Shown: positions 9,337-18,302 of the stretch, piece after piece
Position numbering within the stretch: position 1 is the stretch's first letter
How the letters are laid out: every line of letters begins with the position of its first letter
NCBI RefSeq assembly: GCF_009192945.1
Contig: NZ_NSET01000066.1
Coordinates: 1 to 57,375 of the forward strand
DNA from: Xanthomonas maliensis
GTDB lineage: Bacteria > Pseudomonadota > Gammaproteobacteria > Xanthomonadales > Xanthomonadaceae
Direction of reading: 5' to 3'
DNA length: 57,375 bases
Position numbers and translations under genes: made by a program
The notes under the pieces: generated by a model
Databases searched by the model: none
Told to the model about the DNA's origin: nothing
The model's input: only the letters and a program-made list of their open reading frames with translations

Positions 9337-9802
9337 GGGACTCTCCCGTTGTTAGCCGACGATGGACTGCGCGCCCAGTCTGCCACGCCGCTGCTGTCGC
9401 ACCTTGATGCGGATCAAGTCGCTCAGCGGCGCGTCAGTCAGTCGGCTGATCCGCGCATCGGTAACGGCCTGGACGCGCCTGGATCGGCATGCAGCATGCG
9501 GTCGCGCTCGTCGATGCACTGCGGGACCGCGCGCATTGGCGGCCCTTGCAGCGTCGACGCACCTGTACCGCCGCTTGGCAGATCACGGCATCACACTCGG
9601 CTGCGCGGTGCGCGTCCAGCGCTCGGGCTGGGCCAGTAGTGCGTTGCGAGCGCGACAGGCCGCACGCAGGATCAGCAGCATGCGGCGACGCCGCATGCGC
9701 GCTTCCACTCGGATCGAGGCAAGGACATCAGACACGGTGGTGCGCTGTGTCCGTTGCTTGCCGCGCGAGAACCTGCGTGTCGCCGGCGCGGCACGTGGCC
9801 GG
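9337..9802. other. 466-base intergenic region between the Usp gene and uvrD
   Basis: No gene recognised on either strand; the open frames here are short or antisense extensions of uvrD. Apart from the FNR-type palindrome at 9404-9417 I see no structured element, no tRNA and no clear terminator for uvrD. It therefore holds the uvrD 3' end and the Usp promoter. Confidence 0.5.
9404..9417. promoter_or_regulatory. FNR/ANR-type operator upstream of the Usp gene
   Basis: The sequence TTGAT-GCGG-ATCAA is a perfect match to the TTGAT-N4-ATCAA palindrome bound by FNR/ANR/DNR regulators. Its centre lies 74 bases upstream of the Usp start codon (9336, minus strand), a suitable distance for a class II site with a short leader. 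That a functional FNR-type protein exists in this organism is assumed, not seen. Confidence 0.6.
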
Positions 9803-11986
9803 CTACACCACCGTCAGGTTGGCGTAGGCCATCACCAGCCACTTGGCGCCGGCCTCGTCGAACTGCACCTGCACCCGCGCATGCGCACCGGCGCCTTCGT
9901 AATCGGTGACCACGCCGCCGCCGAACTTGGGGTGCACCACATTGGCGCCGAGCTTGATCGGCGCGGCCTCGACCACCGCATGCACTGGCCCGCGTACCGC
10001 CCCCAGCGAGGCAGGACGCGAGACCTGCACTTTCGGCCGCACTTCGTGCAGCAGATCGCGCGGAATCTCGCGCAGGAAACGCGAGGGAACGTTGTAGTTG
10101 TCCTGGCCATGGATCCGGCGCGATTCGGCATAGCACAACACCAGCTTCTGGCGCGCACGGGTGATGCCCACATAGGCCAGCCGCCGCTCCTCCTCCAGCC
10201 GGCCGTTCTCTTCCAGCGAGCGCGCGCTCGGGAACAGGCCATCCTCCAGGCCGACCAGGAACACGATCGGAAACTCCAGGCCCTTGGCCGAGTGCAGCGT
10301 CATCAACTGCACGCCATCCTCGCCCGCCTGGGCCTGGCCTTCGCCGGCTTCCAGCGAGGCATAGGCCAGGAAGGCCACCAGCTCGGTCATGCCGGCACTG
10401 TCCTCGTCGTCCGGGCGCACGAAACGCGAGGCCACCGAGACCAGTTCGTCCAGGTTCTCGGTCCGCGATTCCGAATCCAGCCCACCGCGGCTCTCCTTGG
10501 CCCAATGCTCGCGTAGCCCCGAACGGACCAATACGTGGTCGATGCGCTCGGCCAGATCCATCTCGCCGGTTTCGGCCTGCAGTTGACCGAGCAGGCTGAG
10601 GAAGCCTGCCAAGGCGTTGCGCGCACGCGCAGCCAGCGCGTTCTGCTGGCTGGCCAGCATCGCCGCTTCCCACAGCGACAGTCCCTGCGCACGCGCCAAC
10701 CGACGTACTTCATCGAGGGTGCGATCGCCGATGCCACGCGTGGGCGTGTTGACCGCGCGCTCGAATGCGGCATCGTCGCTGCGGTTGGTCAGCAGGCGCA
10801 GATAGGCCAGCGCATCCTTGATTTCGGCGCGTTCGAAGAAGCGCATGCCGCCATAGACACGATAAGGCAGCTGCTCGGCGATCAAGACCTCTTCCAACGC
10901 ACGCGACTGCGCATTGCTGCGGTAGAGCACGGCCACTTCGCCATAGCTGCCGCCATCGCGTACCCATTGCCGCGCCCGCTCCACCACGTAACGGGCCTCG
11001 TCGACCTCGTTGTAGGCCGCATACAGATCGATCGGCTCGCCATCGCCCGAGTCGGTCCACAGCTGCTTGCCGATACGGTCGGGGTTGTGCGCGATCACCG
11101 CATTGGCCGCGCCGAGAATATTGGCGCTGGAGCGGTAGTTCTGCTCCAACCGCACGGTCTGCGCACCGGGGAAGTCGTGCAGGAACTTCTGCACGTTCTC
11201 CACCCGCGCGCCACGCCAGCCGTAGATCGCCTGATCGTCGTCGCCGACCACGAACACGTTGCCGCTCTCGCCAGCCAGCACGCGCACGAAGGCGTACTGG
11301 ATGGCATTGGTGTCCTGGAACTCATCGACCAGGATCTCGCGGAAGCGCGCGCGGTAATGCGCCAGCAGCGCCGGGGTGTCGCGCAGCAACTCATGGGCGC
11401 GCAGCAGCAACTCGGCAAAATCCAGCAGGCCGGCGCGGTCGCAACGTTCCTGATACGCCGCATAGACCTGCCAGCGCACCTCGGTCCAGTCGTCGTTGGG
11501 CTCGGGCTGGATGTGCTGCGGCCGTCGCCCCTCGTCCTTCTGCTCGTTGATCCACCAGCTCATCTGCTTGGGCGGATACTTGCCCTCGTCCAGTTCCAAC
11601 GCCTGCACCACCCGCTTGACCAGCCGCAGCTGATCGTCGCTGTCCATCACCTGGAAGCCTTCCGGCAGGCGGGCATCCTGCCAATGCAGGCGCAGCAGGC
11701 GGTGGGCCAGGCCATGGAAGGTGCCGATCCACATGCCGCGGCTGCCATTGCGCAGCTGCAAGTCGGTGCGGTGGCGCATCTCGCCGGCGGCCTTGTTGGT
11801 GAAGGTCACTGCGAACATGCCGTGCGCAGGCACGCCATGGACTTCATTGAGCCAGGCGATGCGATGGATCAGCACGCGGGTCTTGCCGGAGCCGGCGCCG
11901 GCCAACACCAGGTAATGCCCCGGCGGCGCGGAGACGGCCTCGCGCTGGGCGGGGTTTAAATGATCGAGCAAATGAGAGACATCCAC
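9803..11986 (-). CDS. uvrD: DNA helicase II UvrD
   Basis: 727 residues, typical of UvrD. Superfamily 1A motifs are in order: Q-motif LNPAQREAV, Walker A AGAGSGKT (residues 29-36), motif Ia AVTFTNKAAGEM, motif II VDEFQDTNAIQY, motif III VVGDDDQAIYGWRGA, motif IV RLEQNYRSSANIL, motif V MTLHSAKGLEFPIVFLVGLEDGLFP (first part) and motif VI RRLAYVGITRARQ. The C-terminal domain with HPKFGGGVVTDYEG is the UvrD RNA-polymerase/UvrB-interacting Tudor-like region. It unwinds DNA 3' to 5' in nucleotide excision and mismatch repair. Monocistronic here. Confidence 0.97.
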   Translation of the reverse strand: MDVSHLLDHLNPAQREAVSAPPGHYLVLAGAGSGKTRVLIHRIAWLNEVHGVPAHGMFAVTFTNKAAGEMRHRTDLQLRNGSRGMWIGTFHGLAHRLLRLHWQDARLPEGFQVMDSDDQLRLVKRVVQALELDEGKYPPKQMSWWINEQKDEGRRPQHIQPEPNDDWTEVRWQVYAAYQERCDRAGLLDFAELLLRAHELLRDTPALLAHYRARFREILVDEFQDTNAIQYAFVRVLAGESGNVFVVGDDDQAIYGWRGARVENVQKFLHDFPGAQTVRLEQNYRSSANILGAANAVIAHNPDRIGKQLWTDSGDGEPIDLYAAYNEVDEARYVVERARQWVRDGGSYGEVAVLYRSNAQSRALEEVLIAEQLPYRVYGGMRFFERAEIKDALAYLRLLTNRSDDAAFERAVNTPTRGIGDRTLDEVRRLARAQGLSLWEAAMLASQQNALAARARNALAGFLSLLGQLQAETGEMDLAERIDHVLVRSGLREHWAKESRGGLDSESRTENLDELVSVASRFVRPDDEDSAGMTELVAFLAYASLEAGEGQAQAGEDGVQLMTLHSAKGLEFPIVFLVGLEDGLFPSARSLEENGRLEEERRLAYVGITRARQKLVLCYAESRRIHGQDNYNVPSRFLREIPRDLLHEVRPKVQVSRPASLGAVRGPVHAVVEAAPIKLGANVVHPKFGGGVVTDYEGAGAHARVQVQFDEAGAKWLVMAYANLTVV

Positions 11987-12112
11987 CGGGGTATTTTACC
12001 GGTTGTGGCGTCGCCGCGGCTGAGACTGCGCTGACGCGGTCATGGGATGACGGAACGGTGTGAAGACGGGCCGGGCCTGCGGCGCCACCCTGCAGCTGGT
12101 ATGCGGCGTTCC

Positions 12113-13525
12113 TCAGCGGCGACCGGCGTCGCGCTCGGCGTCCAGCCCACGCAGCACCGCGCCAGCGATCGCCTGCGCCTGCAGGCGCAGCTCCGGCACC
12201 GCCAGGCTTTCCCACAGCGTGCCGATGCGCAAGCTGCCGATCGCCCACAGTCGCGGATCGGGCTGGCCATCGGCATCGACCACCCGGCCATCGGCGTCGG
12301 TCTGCACGCCGATCCCGTGCGGGCCGGGTGCCGCCAGGCCCTGCCCCAGCAACTGCTGCAGCAGGCCATTGCGCATCGCCTGCACGCGCATCTCCACCCC
12401 GGTGGCATTGATCAAGGCCTGCACGTCCAGTTGCAGCGCCTGCCCGGCACGCGGGCTGGCACTGACCCGCACGCAGGCGCCGGCCGCGAAGGCCACGTCC
12501 AGTCGCGTGCGGTGCACCTGCAACTGGCCACGGGCCTGCATGGCCTGCAATTGCGCATGCACCGGCGCGGCGATGCGATGCCGGTGCACGTCCCAATAGC
12601 GGACCAGGTGGCGCAGGAAGCGCCGCTGATCGGCCACCGACAACGACTGCCACAGCGGCTGGCTGTACGGGCGGATCCGCTCCATCACGCTTTGCCAAGG
12701 CAGGCCGGCGGCCACCGCCTCGCGTGCCAGTTGGCGCAACGTGCGTAGCCGCGCGCGCAGCGGCAGGGGCAACAGCATGGCCGGATCGAAGGTGGCGGCG
12801 GCGCCGTGCGCATGCGGCAGCGGCAGCAAGCCGTGCCGCGACACCACGTGCACCGGACCATGGTGCGCCTGTGCGACCAGGCTCATCACGCAATCGGCCA
12901 TGCTCAGGCCGGAACCGACGATGCACACCGCCGCATCGGCCGGCAGCGCCGCCACCGCTGCGCTGTCCCAGGCATCGATCCGCTGCTGCGGCGTCAGCGC
13001 CGTGGCCCCGCGTACCGGCAGCGGCCGCAAGGCATTGCCGACCGCCAGGATCACCCGCTGCGCCTGCACGCTGCTGCCGTCGTCCAACTGCAGCTGGACG
13101 CCGCCATCGCGGTATTGCAGGTGCTGCACACGCGCCACCCGGTGGCGCAAGGACGCCGGGCTGCAGCGTTGCGCGGCGGCCAGGCGCTCGCGCAGATACG
13201 GCGCGTAGCGGCGGCGCGCGACGAAGCGGCGTGGCAGCGGCGTCTCCGCCTCTGCGGGATCAGGTGCCTGCGTGCTGAGATGGTCGACGAAATCCTCCGG
13301 CACCTCGGCCAGCGCGCTCATCCGCGCGGCGGGGACATTGAGCAGATGTTCGCCACGCAGCGTGGCATAGGCCACGCCTTCGCCCAGGCGTTCACGCGGT
13401 TCGATCACCACCAGCGACATCGGCCGGTCGGCCTGGCGCAGCAACTGCAGCGCGACCAGCACGCCGGCCGCGCCGCCTCCTACGATGGCGATCGCTGCAT
13501 CGCCCGACTCACATGGCTGATTCAT
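12113..13525 (-). CDS. FAD/NAD(P)-binding protein (PF13454-type)
   Basis: 470 residues with an N-terminal Rossmann fold AIAIVGGGAAGVLVALQLL (residues 12-30), a conserved GVAYATLRGEHLLNVPAARMSA block around residue 50 and a second nucleotide-binding segment VCIVGSGLSMADCV near 205. This combination is the FAD-NAD(P)-binding family seen in Xanthomonas and other proteobacteria; its substrate is not known. It is followed upstream on the same strand by the cardiolipin synthase gene with an 84-base gap, so co-transcription is possible. No signal peptide; a soluble flavoprotein is likely. Confidence 0.8.
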   Translation of the reverse strand: MNQPCESGDAAIAIVGGGAAGVLVALQLLRQADRPMSLVVIEPRERLGEGVAYATLRGEHLLNVPAARMSALAEVPEDFVDHLSTQAPDPAEAETPLPRRFVARRRYAPYLRERLAAAQRCSPASLRHRVARVQHLQYRDGGVQLQLDDGSSVQAQRVILAVGNALRPLPVRGATALTPQQRIDAWDSAAVAALPADAAVCIVGSGLSMADCVMSLVAQAHHGPVHVVSRHGLLPLPHAHGAAATFDPAMLLPLPLRARLRTLRQLAREAVAAGLPWQSVMERIRPYSQPLWQSLSVADQRRFLRHLVRYWDVHRHRIAAPVHAQLQAMQARGQLQVHRTRLDVAFAAGACVRVSASPRAGQALQLDVQALINATGVEMRVQAMRNGLLQQLLGQGLAAPGPHGIGVQTDADGRVVDADGQPDPRLWAIGSLRIGTLWESLAVPELRLQAQAIAGAVLRGLDAERDAGRR

Positions 13526-13609
13526 CGGGCGATTGTAGGCGATGCCCGCGTAGACGATGCCCGCGGCAACCCGATGACCAGCGCACCCGCCAACCGCGGG
13601 CGCGGCGCC

Positions 13610-15028
13610 TCACATCAACGCATCGGCCAAGCGCGCAATGCCTTCGCGGCTGCGCCGCCACGCCGGGCGTCGCCGCCACTGTTCCAGCTCCAGCGGCCGC
13701 GCCTGCGACAGATAGTCGGCTTCGATCTGCCGCAAGCGCTGCACCACACCCTGGTCGTAGCACAGCATGCCGATCTCGGCATTGAGCGCGAACGAGCGGA
13801 TGTCCAGGTTGATCGATCCGACCAGCGCGATGTCCTCGTCCACGCTCAGATGCTTGGCATGCAGGAAATGCGGGCGATACAGCGCGATCTTCACGCCACT
13901 GCGCAACAGGTCCTCGAAATACGCCTCCTGCGCCCACGCCGCCAGGCGCTGGTTGTTGCGCTCGGACAGGATCAGCTGCACGTCCACCCCGGACATGCCG
14001 GCGATGCGCAGGGCGCTGAGCAAGGCCTCGTCGGGCACGAAGTACGGCGTCACCAACACCACCTTGCGCCGCGCCAGATGGATCATCGCGTTGATCGCAT
14101 CGCGCGCATTTTCGAACGGGTAGGCCGGCCCGCTCGGCAACAGCTGGGTGGCGATATTGGCCGCGCAGACCGGTGCATCCGGCCACACGTCCAGCCGCTG
14201 CCCGGTCTCGGTGAACCAGTCGCTGGCGAACACCGCCTCCAGGTGATTGACCACCGGCCCACGGACGCGGGCCACCAGCTCGCGGTTGGGCGCACCCGCG
14301 ACGAACTGCGCTTCGGCCAGGTTCTGCGAACCGACGAAACCGATGCGGTTATCGATCACCGCGATCTTGCGGTGGTTGCGCAGGTCCATGCGGCCGCTGC
14401 GCCGCCAGCGCAGACCACCCGGCAGCACCGCCTGCACCTGCACCCCGGCTGCCTGCAGGCGCGCGCGGTAGCGACGCAGCCCGCGCTTGGCGCCTACCGC
14501 GTCCAGCAGCAGGCGGCAGCGCACGCCGCGGCCGCTGGCGCGCTCCAGCGCCGCCGCCACCGCCTCACCCACCGCATCGTCGAACATCAAGTAGTAGAGC
14601 AGGTGCACGCGTTCGCGCGCTTCGTCGATGGCGGCCACCAGCGCCTGCACCGCAGGCAGGTAGTCGTCCAGCAATTCCACCGCATTGCCCAGCGTGGGCA
14701 TGAAATCGCCCTGGCGCTCGATCAGCGGCACCATCTCCGCGCTGCTGGTATCGGCGCGAGGCGTCCAGCGCAAGGCATGCAGGGCTTGCTGCTGTTCGCG
14801 AATCACCTGCGAGGCGGCGGCCTGCCGCTGCACCCGCAGGCGCGACAGCCAGGGATGGCCGAGCAGCAGATACAACGGCAGCCCGAGCACCGGCACGAAG
14901 CCGATCAGCAACAGCCAGCTGCGCGCGGCACCGGGGGTGGTGCGGGTGGGAATCCACAGCAGTGCGGCCAGGCGGATCGCCCAGTCCAGCGCCAACAGCC
15001 ACGTCCCTTGCGACCAATACGACAGCAT
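13610..15028 (-). CDS. cls: Cardiolipin synthase (phospholipase D superfamily, ClsA type)
   Basis: 472 residues. Two N-terminal hydrophobic segments (about 8-25 and 35-55) precede two HKD catalytic motifs: HRKIAVIDNRIGFVGSQN near residue 225 and HAKHLSVDEDIALVGSINLD in the C-terminal third. This is the ClsA arrangement, which joins two phosphatidylglycerols to cardiolipin in the inner membrane. The start MLSYWSQGTW was chosen because it directly precedes the first membrane segment; an upstream in-frame Met would overlap the LysR gene. Only 13 bases separate it from that LysR gene, so both may be on one transcript. Confidence 0.93.
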   Translation of the reverse strand: MLSYWSQGTWLLALDWAIRLAALLWIPTRTTPGAARSWLLLIGFVPVLGLPLYLLLGHPWLSRLRVQRQAAASQVIREQQQALHALRWTPRADTSSAEMVPLIERQGDFMPTLGNAVELLDDYLPAVQALVAAIDEARERVHLLYYLMFDDAVGEAVAAALERASGRGVRCRLLLDAVGAKRGLRRYRARLQAAGVQVQAVLPGGLRWRRSGRMDLRNHRKIAVIDNRIGFVGSQNLAEAQFVAGAPNRELVARVRGPVVNHLEAVFASDWFTETGQRLDVWPDAPVCAANIATQLLPSGPAYPFENARDAINAMIHLARRKVVLVTPYFVPDEALLSALRIAGMSGVDVQLILSERNNQRLAAWAQEAYFEDLLRSGVKIALYRPHFLHAKHLSVDEDIALVGSINLDIRSFALNAEIGMLCYDQGVVQRLRQIEADYLSQARPLELEQWRRRPAWRRSREGIARLADALM

Positions 15029-15041
15029 CGGCGATCCGTCT

Positions 15042-16346
15042 TCAGCAGGACTCCGATTCTGCCCGGCCCGTGCGCAAACGCAATGTCGCACTCGTCGCTT
15101 CGCCATGGCGGAACGGCCAGCGCGACCCATCCTGCATGCGCGGCGCACGTTCGCGGCTGAGTTGGCGGAAGGTCTGCAGCAAGGCGTGCTGCACGCGCGT
15201 GGGCTGCCAGTCGCTGCGCATCGTCAGACCGATCCGGCGTGCGCCGCCGCCGGCGCTGCCGATCGCGCACAGCAGGCCGGCTCGCCGCTCCACCACGCAC
15301 TGGTCCGGCGACATCAGCGCCAGCCAATCGTCTTCCAGCAACAAGCCACGCGTGATCAAGACCGACCCGCACTCGATCCAGCGCGGTGGCGGCGCGACCC
15401 CGTGGGCCTGGAACAACTGCTCCCAGCGTTCGTGCGCCGGTGCACCGGCCGCAGCCACCACCCATGGATAGTCGCGCAGCTGGGCGAATGCATAGGGGCC
15501 GCTGGCCAGCGGATGGCCGACGCGCGCCACGATCAGCGGGTCGTCGGCGAACAGCGGCTCCTGCACGATGTCGCGCACTGGCGGCGGCTCGCGCAGCGCA
15601 CCGATCAACAGGTCCAGCCCGCCATCGCGCAACTGCGACAACAACTGCGGATAGGGACCTTCGACCACGCTGATGGCCACCCCCGGATGCAGCCGGGCAA
15701 ACCGCGCCAGCACCTGCGGCAACAACACCGCGCGGGCGACCGGCATCGCGCCCAGGCGGATCCGCCCGGCCTGTTGCGACCGCAGCGCCGCCAGCTCGTC
15801 CAGCCCGGCCTCCAGTTCGGACAGGCCCAAGCGCACGCGCCGCAGCAGGGCCAGCGCCGCCGGTGTGAGCTGCACGCTGCGCCCACGCAGCACTACCAAC
15901 GGCACCGCGATGGTATCGGCCAGCGCCTGCACCGCGCGATGGACCGCCGGTTGCGACACGCCGGCCTGCGCAGCCGCCAACGCGTAGCTGCCGGCGTGCT
16001 CCAGCGCGACCAGTGCCTGCCATTGCCCCAGCCCGATGCGGCGCTCCAGCCCGGGGTGGACGGGCTGGCGCACGGCCCGCCGCGCCAGCCGGACCCCCTG
16101 GGCCAACTGCGCCAGCGCCCGCTCGATCCGCGGCAGCAGCAAGCCGGCGGCGCTGGTCGCGACCATGCCGCCAGGTTGCCGCTCGAACAAGGCCATGCCC
16201 AGTTGCCGCTCCAGCCGCGCGATCGCCTGGGTCAGCGCCGGCTGGGACAAATTCACCTGCGGCGCGGCCGCACTGATGCTGCCGGCCTGCTGCACGACGA
16301 GCAGCGCTTCGAGATGGCGAAGGTTCGGGCCAGGGTTCTTGGGCAT
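15042..16346 (-). CDS. LysR-type regulator with two tandem HTH domains, divergent from ligK
   Basis: 434 residues, about 120 longer than an ordinary LysR protein. Residues 8-65 are a LysR winged helix (LRHLEALLVVQQAGSISAAA, LSQPALTQAIARLERQLG). Residues 103-165 hold a second one (LGQWQALVALEHAGSYALAA, VSQPAVHRAVQALAD). A periplasmic-binding-like effector domain follows from about 185 (RIRLGAMPVARAVLLPQVL). It is divergent from ligK-galD-ligJ by 101 bases, so control of that operon by a pathway acid such as gallate, protocatechuate or oxalomesaconate is a reasonable inference. Tail residues 390-434 are unlike the family. Confidence 0.9.
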   Translation of the reverse strand: MPKNPGPNLRHLEALLVVQQAGSISAAAPQVNLSQPALTQAIARLERQLGMALFERQPGGMVATSAAGLLLPRIERALAQLAQGVRLARRAVRQPVHPGLERRIGLGQWQALVALEHAGSYALAAAQAGVSQPAVHRAVQALADTIAVPLVVLRGRSVQLTPAALALLRRVRLGLSELEAGLDELAALRSQQAGRIRLGAMPVARAVLLPQVLARFARLHPGVAISVVEGPYPQLLSQLRDGGLDLLIGALREPPPVRDIVQEPLFADDPLIVARVGHPLASGPYAFAQLRDYPWVVAAAGAPAHERWEQLFQAHGVAPPPRWIECGSVLITRGLLLEDDWLALMSPDQCVVERRAGLLCAIGSAGGGARRIGLTMRSDWQPTRVQHALLQTFRQLSRERAPRMQDGSRWPFRHGEATSATLRLRTGRAESESC

Positions 16347-16447
16347 GCTCTAACTATAATCAGAATCAATATGCATACCTCAAATCCATGTTGAAGCAGC
16401 GGGTCGGCTGATCCCAGACTCGGATCAGCCTTAACGAGGATGGATGG
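16347..16447. promoter_or_regulatory. Divergent promoter region lysR / ligK
   Basis: 101 bases between divergent start codons, with an AT-rich centre unlike the surrounding GC-rich DNA. A TATAAT hexamer lies at 16355-16360, and the stretch from there to about 16372 (ATAATCAGAATCAATAT) is a loose inverted repeat of the kind LysR proteins bind. The exact operator is not established. Confidence 0.45.
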
Positions 16448-17119
16448 ATGGGCGAGGTCGTGACCCGGATTAGCCGCACTGCGCGCGCGCTCGTCGACGG
16501 GCTGGCACAGGCGGGCGTGGCCACCGTCCACGAGGCACAGGGCCGACGCGGGCTGCTGCACCATCGCCTGCGCCCGATCTATCCCGGCTGCCGGATCGCC
16601 GGGACCGCCGTCACCGTCTCGGTCCCGCCGGGCGACAACTGGATGATGCACGTGGCCATCGAGCAGCTACAGGACGGTGACGTGCTGGTGGTGGCACCGA
16701 CCAGCGACTGCTGCGATGGCTATTTTGGCGATCTGCTGGCTACCTCGGCGCAGGCACGCGGCTGCCGCGGGCTGATCATCGATGCCGGCGTGCGCGACGT
16801 GCGCGAGCTCAAGCAGATGGACTTTCCGGCCTGGAGCCGGGCGATCTGCGCGCAGGGCACCATCAAGGAAACGCTGGGTTCGGTAAACATCCCGCTGGTC
16901 TGCGCCGGTGCGCTGGTGCAGCCGGGCGATGTGCTGGTGGCCGATGACGATGGCGTCTGTGTCGTCGCGCGCGCCGATGCCGCCAACGTGCTGGCCGAAG
17001 CGCAGGCACGCGAAGCCCGCGAAACGCTCAAGCGTCAGCGCCTGGCAGCAGGCGAGCTGGGGCTGGACCTGTACGCCATGCGCGAACGCCTGGCCGCCAA
17101 GGGTCTGCGCTATGTCTGA
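16448..17119 (+). CDS. ligK: 4-Carboxy-4-hydroxy-2-oxoadipate aldolase / oxaloacetate decarboxylase
   Basis: 223 residues of the RraA-like class II aldolase family. The family motif G-x20-R-D-x2-E is seen as [10 protein letters not shown]... up to [10 protein letters not shown] (around residues 97-124), with the Arg-Asp pair that holds the metal and pyruvate enolate. LigK/GalC splits 4-carboxy-4-hydroxy-2-oxoadipate into pyruvate and oxaloacetate, the last step of the gallate and protocatechuate 4,5-cleavage routes. It is the first gene of a three-gene operon and overlaps galD by 8 bases. A GAGGAT ribosome-binding sequence precedes the start. Confidence 0.9.
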   Translation: MGEVVTRISRTARALVDGLAQAGVATVHEAQGRRGLLHHRLRPIYPGCRIAGTAVTVSVPPGDNWMMHVAIEQLQDGDVLVVAPTSDCCDGYFGDLLATSAQARGCRGLIIDAGVRDVRELKQMDFPAWSRAICAQGTIKETLGSVNIPLVCAGALVQPGDVLVADDDGVCVVARADAANVLAEAQAREARETLKRQRLAAGELGLDLYAMRERLAAKGLRYV

Positions 17120-18167
17120 AGGCGTACGCGCCATGTGGATGCGCGGCGGCACCTCCAAGGGCGGCTTCTTTTTGGAAGACGACCTGCCCGCCGCGGTCGC
17201 CGACCGCGATGCCTTCCTGTTGCGCGCCTACGGCTCGCCAGACCTGCGCCAGATCGACGGCATGGGCGGCGGCGATCCACTGACCTCCAAGGTGGCGGTG
17301 GTCAGCCGCTCGCAACGCGACGATGCCGATGTGGACTACCTGTTCCTGCAGGTGGCCGTGGAGCAGGCCCAGGTCAGCGATGCGCAGAACTGCGGCAATA
17401 TGCTGGCTGCGGTGGCGCCGTTCGCCCTGGAGCGCGGCCTGCTGCCGGCCCAGGACGGCCAGACCGAGGTGCGCATCTTCATGCGCAACACCGGCACGCT
17501 GGCCACCGCCACCGTGCAGACGCCCGCGCGCCAGGTCCGCTACGACGGCGCGACCCGCATCGACGGCGTGCCCGGCAGCGCGGCACCGGTGGCGCTGGCC
17601 TTCGCCGATATCGCCGGCTCCTCCTGCGGCGCCCTGCTACCGACCGGCAACGTCATCGACACGCTCGGCGAGGTGCAGGCGACCTTGATCGACAACGGCA
17701 TGCCCTGCGTGGTGTTGCGCGCCAGCGACCTGGGCATCAGCGGCTATGAAGATCGCGCCACGCTGGATGCCGACACTACGCTGAAGGCGCGGCTGGAGAC
17801 GATCCGGCTGCTGGCCGGCCCGCGCATGCGGCTGGGCGACGTCGCCGAGGCCACCGTGCCCAAGCTGATGCTGGTCGCCGCGCCGCGCGCTGGCGGCGCC
17901 ATCAGCGTGCGCTCGTTCATTCCACATCGCTGCCATGCCTCGGTCGGTGTGCTGGGCGCGGTCAGCGTCGCCACTGCCTGCCTGCTGCCGGGCTCGCCGG
18001 CGCATGCCTTGGCACAGCTGCCCGGCGGAGCCACCCAGCAACTGGATGTCGAGCATCCCAGTGGCGCCAGCAGCTGCCAGATCCGCCTGGATGCGCACGG
18101 CACGGTCGTGCGCGCAGCGGTACTGCGCACCGCCCGCAAGCTGTTCGATGGGGTGGTGTTTGGCTGA
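17112..18167 (+). CDS. galD: 4-Oxalomesaconate tautomerase (PrpF family)
   Basis: 351 residues; the start at 17112 overlaps the ligK stop by 8 bases and begins [20 protein letters not shown], the standard PrpF-family opening. The conserved [14 protein letters not shown] segment is near residue 94 and [16 protein letters not shown] near 265. GalD interconverts the keto and enol forms of 4-oxalomesaconate so that the hydratase can act. The neighbouring aldolase and LigJ-type hydratase make the GalD role more likely than PrpF's aconitate isomerisation, although the families are close. Confidence 0.88.
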   Translation: MSEGVRAMWMRGGTSKGGFFLEDDLPAAVADRDAFLLRAYGSPDLRQIDGMGGGDPLTSKVAVVSRSQRDDADVDYLFLQVAVEQAQVSDAQNCGNMLAAVAPFALERGLLPAQDGQTEVRIFMRNTGTLATATVQTPARQVRYDGATRIDGVPGSAAPVALAFADIAGSSCGALLPTGNVIDTLGEVQATLIDNGMPCVVLRASDLGISGYEDRATLDADTTLKARLETIRLLAGPRMRLGDVAEATVPKLMLVAAPRAGGAISVRSFIPHRCHASVGVLGAVSVATACLLPGSPAHALAQLPGGATQQLDVEHPSGASSCQIRLDAHGTVVRAAVLRTARKLFDGVVFG

Positions 18168-18302
18168 GCACCGGCCTATTTGCGCGGGTGTTGCATGCCG
18201 CTGCACCGCCGGTCAGCCGGACGCATGCGCGGGCGCACCTGTCGCCGGCGCAGCGCACACCGCCCGCAAGCCCTCAGACTCTGCCTTGGTTCGGACTGCC
18301 CC

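Noticed and set aside
9337..9802. tRNA or small RNA gene
   Set aside because: No cloverleaf pairing or conserved T-loop sequence was found; only the FNR-type site stands out.
9362..11959. Long plus-strand open frames opposite uvrD
   Set aside because: They are antisense shadows caused by high GC at the third codon position; uvrD has all helicase motifs.
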